From Sipunculus nudus (lineage: Eukaryota > Annelida > Sipuncula > Golfingiida > Sipunculidae), in contig CM049314.1 of assembly GCA_026874595.1 (NCBI GenBank), forward strand, positions 37,677,229 to 37,741,228: a DNA stretch of 64,000 bases. The letters are read 5' to 3'. How positions within the stretch are numbered: position 1 is the first letter of the stretch; every line of letters starts with the position of its first letter. Position numbers and translations under genes: made by a program. Shown piece after piece: positions 45,090-64,000 of this stretch. The notes under the pieces are model-generated. The model did not search any database, was not told the DNA's origin, and was given only the letters and a program-made list of their open reading frames with translations.

Positions 45090-48000
45090 CAAGGACAAGT
45101 TTCTTGATAATACGTTGCAAATTTGTAATCTTGACTACATTTCTTAAAACAAACCTTATAGGTATGGAGAATGGGCTATTTTTTGGGTTGATTATATGTA
45201 CTGTTTCAAGAATTACAAATTATGTTTTGTCTCGACTGATAATTAAAAATATATTGCTTGTTGACACCATATTTTCTGTTCTCAAGTCTGTACAACAGTT
45301 AATTTTGTTTTGGTGTAGAATCATGGACTATTTAAATAACAGACACAAAAGCCTTTAAGTGCATTAAATATTCGTTTTCTAGCAGGTTTTTACTAGTGTT
45401 TAATTACTGGCCAATGCCATTTCATCAAGGCAGTTAAAACGTGTGATTTATTTTTATTTAAATTGTCTATCAATCAGATTTCAAGATTTTAAGATGTAAA
45501 GTATTATGACTTTAAAACACTCATAATGAACCTGCAGAAGTCATGATTTGTTCCAGATATGTTAGGGTATATTAGCCAATATTGTTAGTCCACTATACTG
45601 AACCTATAATGATTATGTTACTAATAGCTACAACCATGGTCTCCATAACAGGCAGTCATTTGCAAGAACTCTTAAAAAATTTGTTATGGTTTGATTATTT
45701 TATTTTGTCTGTCAGGACAGATATCATTTGCCTGTTCCATTAAAAAAAAATATGCTATGCATATATTATTTTTATCCATCAGCACAGTTACCAGTATATT
45801 GTGGTTTATTTATATTCAGTAATTAAATGGAATCACTTCTTTTATCTCCCAGTGTCCAGATATGTCACGTTGAATAGCTTAAAAGATGTTAACCAGTTTT
45901 TGTCTACCGTTTTTATGATAGACTGGTTTGTAAGATTGAATAACTGAGTGAGAACATATTTTCTTGACACATGTACATGTATTTGAATATATGACCTATG
46001 CATCAATTTTAAAAAAAATATTTTCTGACGAGTTTTATATGAACATTTAATGCAGATATTTTAATAAAGATATCTACTACCTGATATACCAGTTGCATTT
46101 TAAGATTAAAGCATAATATATACCTTCAGGTTGAAGCTGCAGCCATGATAAAGTAAACATGGATGTACATCCAGACTTGCAAATTAAAGTTAAATATATT
46201 AGTTTGTATATAAATGTTAAATAAATAGTAAAATTTACTTGATAATGCTACACATGCAATAAAAATGGAGGTGAACAGTAACAGAGTAACATTTCATGTC
46301 CTAGATGAATGTGTGGGATAAGAAACAATACAGCTGTTAAACAGCCATTGTCAAGGGGTATGTTAAAACTATTATTATTATTTACAGTAATACCTTGGTT
46401 GCTCGTCAGTGCCACCTTGTATTCATGCATGGAACTATAATGCTATTGTAAGGGAGATCATTCACACAAAGGACTTTTCAGGATGGTTGTCTGTTGGAGT
46501 TATTTATTGAATTCTATACAAGACTGTTCATAATCTCATGTTTTGTTTTGTTACTGAATATAGATGTAACTGAAGTTACTTAATGAATATACATGGGTAT
46601 ATTCATATATAGAAGATGGGTGTATCAGGTGTTCTGACAGTGTTCGCACAGTACTGGTATTTCAGGTATACAAGGATCTTTCTGTTGTTACAAAGCCTTG
46701 AAACATAACTCCATGGTCATGATTTAACAATAATTTGACATCATCAAAGATGAAAGAAGTGTAAGACATGTTTAATCCTTCTTGTAAAAAGCACATGACA
46801 TACAAACATAACAAATACAAATATACATAAATGTTGGCATATTCCAGCATATTGTATGTAAGGCAGCTGTTGATGAAGTGAATGAACATAGAAATAAAAT
46901 CTCTCAGTGGATCACAGTCTTTTCTTCTGTTAACATAAAAATAAATATCTCTCTGTTTAGGGTGTATGTTGTGTGTGTCAAACTGATAAAGGTATAATAT
47001 TAAGAGAGACTGATGTATGCATGCATATGAATAAATAATTAACAGTAAAATAACTTGTCAATGGTGAACTGTATTTTCAGCCATGGTCCTTTTCCTATGA
47101 TTGAGTCTGTCTGCACAAAGCAATTGGTTTACACTTTCCAGTGTGAGGTTTTACACAGAATTAAAACAAGCAAATTTGTGGTATTTACATCCGCCCCTTG
47201 TGCCCCCTGTTGCCCTTGCTTGCCTTGTCCATGTGTTTTAGTTTTTATTTTTCCCTGAAGATGTCTCCACATGTCATAAGTTCTGTTGTGAATTGGGAAC
47301 TAAAAAAGGGGAAATTTTTTGTTTTGGCGCTGCTGATAACAACCAAGGCTTAAATGAGAGCAATCACTTACCCAGATTTGAATGAAATCAGATAATATTT
47401 AGGAAAGTTATTGCATGGAAACAAAATCCTGACAGACAGACAGGCCCAAATTAATGTCCCTGTTCAATGAAAGTGGAGCACAAGAAAAAAAATAATAAAA
47501 CCCAGAATATTCAAGACAATAAAAGCAAGACTATGGACACAAATCATTTAAGAATCGTGCAACACTGTCATCTAAACAAAGTTCCATCTATGGGCTATAA
47601 TACTACAACTGATCAGTTCTTACAATAGGTACAAAACAGAGACTTCCATCACCTTATAGTTTTAGTGAAGGCTTCCAAGGCCCTTATTGAATAAGACTTG
47701 ACCTTGGATTCCCATACTGTTAAACATAAAGTTCTTGAAACCAGTAAAGAACAATTATTTTCATTGTACTGTGAAGGCTGATTATAAAATTAGGCAGTCA
47801 AAATCTGTTGGCAGGGCTTGAATGACAACAGGAACTGAGAAAATGTCTGTGTGACACAGTATCAAGTAGTACAGGAGTCTCAGCCAAACATACATGGAAT
47901 GCTTGCAAGAAAACTGTAAGGATGAAAAATTCTTGTATGTAAAATGACATACTGTAAAAAGTTAGGCTGGTAAGGAGAACAGATGGAAGAGAATTGGGTT

Positions 48001-48598
48001 AATATAAGATGAATTTATAACATAAACATGGTTAGAGCATATATTGTTGATGGGGGAGGCAAATGATGGACAACTGTGACAAGACCTACACTGAAAACAA
48101 GTACATAGGGATTAAGTGACATAATATTTGTTAACCTCAAACCTGGCACTCAGGAGTTTGCACACAAATGAGATGTAAAATATAGTTAAGGACCCGAGTA
48201 TTTAGAGCGTGTGATTCCAAGCAATCTTTCATCAAAGAGCAGGTTTTCCAAAAATGAACCAAAATGAGTTCTGGAGGGCCATTGGTGTGGGTTGAGTTTT
48301 CGAGCAGTTTCTGAATTCAAAAGATTACAAGATGCAGTCTGAAACAGAATGGTTAGTTTCCATACCGTTAACAATTTTCACAAACTGATTGTGTTTGAAA
48401 ATATACACATGCACAATTCATACAAGCCAGGTAATTTTCCTCTAACAGGCTATAATATGAAAATAATATCATTTTGGAAATTTACAAACAAGTGGTTTTG
48501 TGAAACAATTTCTGAAATTTTAGCAGTATGTCCATGCAGCAGTTTGTGTCCATGCAGTCTTTTGGCAAAAAAATTATAGAACGGTGTAGGTTCTGAAT
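45090..48598. other. Region between the two convergent genes
   Basis: AT-rich, with no confident coding exon. Part of it must be the 3' UTR of the - strand gene. The nearest canonical hexamer for it (AATAAA on the - strand, 47244-47249) would give a 3' UTR of about 1.35 kb. That is plausible but unproven. Confidence 0.4.
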
Positions 48599-59302
<10,704 letters not shown>

Positions 59303-61530
59303 CTGAAAGTTGACCAACAGACCTAAATCATACACTGTTTGGGGCTTCGTACATGCAATGTTTATTTTCACTAGGATTTCCATTTTTGCAGTCTAACTAC
59401 AGAGTAACTAACCCAGAGTATACCTTAGCTCAGGAGTCAAAATAAAGGCATACACGTGCACAGATAGGCACTTTTCATTTTCCATCTATCCACTGGACAG
59501 GTGAACACAGATGTTTTCCACATCCGTTGCTGATTAGTAGTTACAAACAAGACACAAAAATGAAATATTTTACAGGAGGTGCTTCACTGACTCCCTGTAA
59601 TTCCCTATAATTTTTTATACTTTCCAGCATTAAGACCCTCATTTTCTATATTTTCCTTATTTTTTTACTGCACAATCGTGTTTCTGATATATCAGTGCCA
59701 CTATTGAAAACATTCAGTTCTTTTTCCATGCAAGTGTACAAGTGCATGTAGGATGGCATGTATGATGCAGAATTGGGTTTACACCAGCTATGTGGTCAAC
59801 TGAAAGCTTGATATGATGCATCTTTTGCGGAGAGGAAAATTTTTCTGCGGAAAGACACCTGTAAACAAGGGACCTATGGGTCACGGCGCTCAGCTGTTAT
59901 ATATGATAAAAAATATGATTTAGAAATGAGGCACATGCTGGTTTTATGTGGTAATAAAAATAAGCTGTATTATGAGTTGTTGTTGTTTAGCTTATGTATG
60001 ATTTTGATAGTACCTTTGGAGACAGGAAAGAGGATTAATTTCATTTATTTTATTAACAAATGGAGTGCGATTGTCACACAGATTTTGACTTGGCCATATA
60101 ACTTATAAGCAGAACATATAATATAAGAGTTTAACTATTTATTAAAAAAATTACAAATATTGTCCCAAATATAATTTTTATTAAAAATAATAAGAGAATA
60201 GTATGATTTTTTCAAATAAAATATAACTGAAATGATTATTAAAATAATATTAAAGAATATATTCATGAATGCATTCATTAATACATTTTGAAAGTATTTG
60301 GACTGGTATTCATATACTTTCATTTTACCTGAATTCCCATTCTTATGAAAAAAATTTTATAATGGAGTACATATTCATATTTGTGTTTAAATACAATTGC
60401 AAAGTATTCGCACCATGTCTGGTATTTATTCAGCTTTCACCAAACAATGATGTTGAGAATCCAGAATATACAAAATTCACACATTTAAATAATGATCATA
60501 AGTACCTGGTTTTATGGCTTTTATTTATTTAAAAAAAGGGAATATATTCATTTTGGACTAATGTCACATCAATGTACTAACTATAGACACAGTAGGAATC
60601 TAGATAATAATATTATCAACTGCATCTTTGTCTATCATTAATTTCCTTCATATGATCCCTAATGATTAGTAATGAATAATATGATTTACTTTTTTATCAT
60701 TAAAATTGAACTGAAAAATACCATAGGTGACTGCATGGTGTTATTTGGAATACGTGACATTCTATCCATTGATACAAGATTCTTATATCATCGGTAACTG
60801 CAAGTTAATTTCCTGTTATTATCAACTAACAAATTCATTTTCTATTTTTCTTTAATTTGTTATTAAAAACCAATAAAAATTTATTAATTTATTGTTATGT
60901 TGTTGGTTAAAACTACTAGATGAGTTGGGTTGGACACCTGGAACAACTGTGGTTGGCAATTATATAATAAGCTGCCTGGAGCCCCAGTTTATGCCTCGCC
61001 TCAAGCATGCATAATTTGTTGAAAGTTCAACAAGGTCAACATACAGGTGACTCAAGAGGTGCTACAGAGAGCCAAGGTCTGACATGGTCTCATAAAAACA
61101 ATAATAAAAGCTACAATTTTTGGCCAATTTCTTTCAGCTTTTTAAATTAAAAAGCTGAAATCTTTATGTGTGCATGATACGAAAATTATATCAACAGTGC
61201 TCACAGGAAACAAACATGCCATGGTCAAAGTTGGGCAAAATTTAAGGTACTAATTTTATATTTATACTAATAACTCATAAAATTTGAAAAATTCAGAACT
61301 AATTTTGGGTATTCAATTGAATCTTGATTAAATAATATAACATCCCTGACAAAAAATCTCTAGCTTCAGCAATCCTCTTGTTAAGGGAGTAAATTTATTT
61401 CTTGATTTTTTACAAAGTGCATTATGTTTGGTCCCATAACTTAAAACAATTACGCAATACTGACTTCATTTCTGGCATGTGCATAGAGAATGTATAGAAA
61501 AATATGTATATTATATATGATTAACTCTTT
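59303..61530. other. Upstream of the - strand gene: no further exon confirmed
   Basis: Very AT-rich. No - strand exon with the required phase and believable sequence was found. 61125-61520 is a diverged relative of the repeat at 63310-63720 (shared CATGGTCAAAGTTGGGCAAA). Confidence 0.45.
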
Positions 61531-61539
61531 AACATTTGA

Positions 61540-62260
61540 CAGCGCACTCTAAGCCCCGTCACGTGACATCCCCTCATCTGTTCATAACGCACCACAACGC
61601 CCTCAGGTGGGACACTAAGAACTCCCAGTTTTAGCTCGGTCTTGGAGGTAAAATTAACGTTGGACACGATTAATTTTCGGTTCTATACGGTTCCAGGACA
61701 CCCCTACCATAAAGTTGATAATTATTTAATCATTCACCTAAGAAATCCTCATAAATATTCAAAAATTCTAATTCAGACTCTGTTGGAAAGCAGATTAGTT
61801 GAATGGCGTCGGCAATTGACACCCGGGATGTCAACAAACGCGACGTTTCAGCTGACCGTGCCACATTGTTATGACAATAAACCATATCAAACTTTAATAA
61901 AAGATTGGTATCTATCTAAATTATTATCATTTTGGACTTAAAATGTGAATATTTCTCATTCCTTAAGACATTTTCTATGTTTATGTTGCCCGTTATGAAG
62001 GACGAGCGATGTCATCAATTTTCAAGATGGCGGCCGTCGGACTTGCCGCTCAATAGACATTGTGCTTTTGACAACTTTCAGTACATGTTTTGAACAAAAT
62101 AAATATAAAATAATGTTCAATAAACTTTAGTTACTCAAATTCAAGAATATTTGCTTATGTCTTAAGATAAAAAAGACGTCTGACATCGTTTTGACACTGG
62201 ATAACCATAATGCAATGCGACGGGGATTTCCCTGTATGTTCTGTCACGGGCAACATAAAA
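61540..62260. promoter_or_regulatory. Promoter-like CpG-richer patch with E-box and YY1 motif
   Basis: Contains the palindrome GTCACGTGAC (61558-61567), identical to the bHLH-ZIP/CLEAR-type E-box, and AAGATGGCGGC (62024-62034), the YY1 core often found just downstream of metazoan transcription starts. CpG content is clearly higher than around it. It lies 2.2-2.7 kb upstream of the first confirmed - strand exon, so it could be that gene's promoter. The + orientation of the YY1 motif would equally fit a rightward transcript. Confidence 0.45.
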
Positions 62261-62655
62261 GTGATATACGCTTAACCGGGAGTACCAAACGATCCAAGTA
62301 AACATTATAAAGGGGGATAATGTGTAGAAATGTTTGATTTTACCATTCTGTCAGACTTTTGTCGATTTTCCATTGGATTTTATACATATTTGATGAGTAA
62401 ATCTGTGAATATTTTTTTCTTCACTTTTCTTTGAAGTTCTCCTGGTCTTAATTAGTTTTCCATACCTGAACAGATGGGATGTGGCAAATTTGATCCTTAT
62501 TTGAAATCAACATTATATTTCATGTTAAATATACAATTATTATTCTTATACATTTTTATTGGAACAAATCATATATGGTTTTGTCTAATTTATTTCAGCA
62601 CTCCACACCTACATAACATTAATAATCTTAATCATATTTCATTAACCTGTTTTAC

Positions 62656-62743
62656 CTAGATCTTCCATGACAATACACCTGGAACCGGTAAACGATAATT
62701 CCCTTATTGGTCCTTAATTCTACTATGTCTTCACTGGGATATA
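62656..62743 (-). CDS. Candidate upstream exon of the - strand gene
   Basis: Acceptor ATGAATGTCTGCAG, donor GATCTAG|GTAAAA; 88 nt with one open frame (YPSEDIVELRTNKGIIVYRF near its start) that ends in phase 2, as the exon at 59302 requires. The composition differs from the rest of the protein and an open frame this short could be chance. It also lies upstream of the promoter-like patch. Confidence 0.18.
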
Positions 62744-62989
62744 CTGCAGACATTCATGTAAAAATATGCTAAAACAACAAAGACACTATACTTACCTGAA
62801 TTTACCTGATTTACCTGGCTCTATTATTAGATATATACGAAATTTATGATTGATTAAGTCATTAACCTCTTGCTTGGTATCTCTGTTAAATGTGTTGAAA
62901 ATTTCATAAGGATACACCAAAAACTGATAAAGTTATCAGTCATAACATTAATGTACAGTGTGTCAAAATTCAAAGTGTGAGAAACCTAA

Positions 62990-63935
62990 AATTAATCTGA
63001 ACAGTAAGGGGGGTGTTTTGTGACAACCAAATACAAACAGTAAAGGGTTAAAGTCAGATCAGTGGTTTTGATATTAGGCAGTCTTGAAGTGTAACAATGG
63101 GTTTTTAATGGAAAAATGAAGTTTTTCATTAATATATAGAAGGTATTAAGTCCTTGTGACCAAATTCTTGGCATGGTAGGGATTTTTGAGACATCTAATT
63201 GCATGCCAAATTTTAGGAACTGAGAGCTGAAGCTGGGGAGCTGAGCACTTGCAAACTGCATGACACTAGCTTGATGTAAACAATATGTTACATGGTGCTT
63301 GAAAACTTGAATAAAATCTACAGTTTTTGATCAACTGGTTTCAAATTTTAGGTGTTTACAGACAAAATGCTAAAAAAAAACATGCTGTGAAAATTAAAAC
63401 CACAGTACTTACAGGTAAAAAAACTTGCCATGGTCAAAGTTGGGCAAAATTTAAGGTACCAATTTTTTATTTGTGTTAATATTTTGAAAAATTTAAAAGA
63501 TTTTGATCTAATTTTGGGTATACAATTGAATTTTGATTAATTAAAGTTATATTACTGGAAAAAAAAGTTGATAGCTTTAACATATTTTGTGTTAAGTGAT
63601 CAAATATCTTTCCTGATTTTTTACACAATGCATTATGTTTGGGCCCATAACTTTTTAAATTTACATAATACAGACATAATTTCTGGCATGTACATAGGAA
63701 CTATATAGACGAATAATTATGGTAAATATGAGGAAAAACAGATGAGTGGTTTTGATATTAGGCAGTCCTGAAGTGTAAAAATAGGTTTTTAATAAAAAAT
63801 TGAGGTTTTTCCTTAATTTCTAAAAGGAACGAAGTCGCAAAGACCCAGTTTTCGGCTTGGTAGGAGATCTTGGGGACATCTAACATTATGCCAAATTTTG
63901 GATTCCTAGGTCTTACGGTTTCAAAACGTGCCACA
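62990..63935 (-). repeat. ~685-bp repeat unit, about 1.4 copies
   Basis: GTGGTTTTGATATTAGGCAG recurs near 63062 and 63747, about 685 bp apart. Similarity continues through AGGTTTTTAAT, TTGGTAGG and ACATCTAA. This is the same type of array as in 52.9-53.7 kb but a different unit sequence. It runs into the border module at the right edge. Confidence 0.7.
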
Positions 63936-64000
63936 TCTACGGACGGACGGTCAGACGGACGGACGACGGACAATGGACCACGACTATAGCTCAGATGACT
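63936..64000 (-). repeat. Border module at the window edge, cut off
   Basis: GGACGGACGGTCAGACGGAC, then GACGACGGACAA and CTATAGCTCAGATGACT. Read on the - strand this is the 39650 border module (AGTCATCTGAGCTATAG... GTCCGTCGTCCGTC). The palindrome is cut by the end of the window. Confidence 0.75.

Noticed and set aside
45077-45358. 93-codon frame downstream of the reductase stop
   Set aside because: AT-driven hydrophobic composition, located after the polyadenylation signal, with no recognisable protein.
61710-61890. 54-codon - strand frame starting MVYCHNNVAR as first exon of the - strand gene
   Set aside because: Its only nearby donor leaves phase 1, while the next confirmed exon needs phase 2. 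Overlapping open frames on the + strand show the region is simply poor in stops.

Overview
The window is nuclear DNA of a metazoan: coding sequence is split into small exons with GT-AG introns, the background is AT-rich, and most of the length is repeats. Several features look like those common in marine invertebrates, and a mollusc or other lophotrochozoan is my best guess: dispersed tandem units of about 275-340 bp flanked by (GTCC)n/(GGAC)n, many long (AT)n tracts, and recurrent TAGGCCTA motifs. This is an inference from style, not a proven identification.

Only two genes can be reconstructed with confidence. They are convergent, tail to tail. (1) On the + strand, seven coding exons from 29798 to 44896 join in perfect phase to a 356-residue aldo-keto reductase of the COG0667/YajO-like class, with all four catalytic residues (D67, Y72, K98, H141). 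(2) On the - strand, ten phase-compatible exons from 59302 down to 48599 encode the last 597 residues of a Gln/Ser/Thr/Pro-rich, probably largely disordered protein that I do not recognise. Its 5' end was not found.

Layout: 1-2690 has no gene. 2700-3290 is a degenerate satellite. 3393-6860 is a reverse-transcriptase (LINE) relic broken by a 2.9-kb element with ~640-bp terminal inverted repeats and a 9-bp target duplication, and again by a 60-bp hairpin. 7600-8220 is a CpG-richer, promoter-like island. 8950-12260 is dominated by (AT)n. 12260-29797 holds dispersed repeats, a tRNA-like SINE head, a dyad-symmetric minisatellite, small foldback elements and a 17-bp minisatellite. 29798-44896 is the reductase gene; 44897-48598 separates the two genes; 48599-59302 is the second gene. 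59303-64000 holds a promoter-like patch and a repeat array that runs off the right edge.

The most unusual feature is in the reductase gene. Introns 2 and 4 each begin with a tandem array whose repeat unit is the end of the preceding exon plus its own 5' splice site: about thirty ~40-bp copies in intron 2 and ten ~67-bp copies in intron 4. Each true donor is therefore followed by many near-identical decoy donors. The intron 2 array also contains a perfect 166-bp inverted repeat. A single analogous copy of a 3' splice site lies in the last intron of the neighbouring gene. Intron 6 carries two different satellite families that share the palindrome GGTGGCGCCACC.
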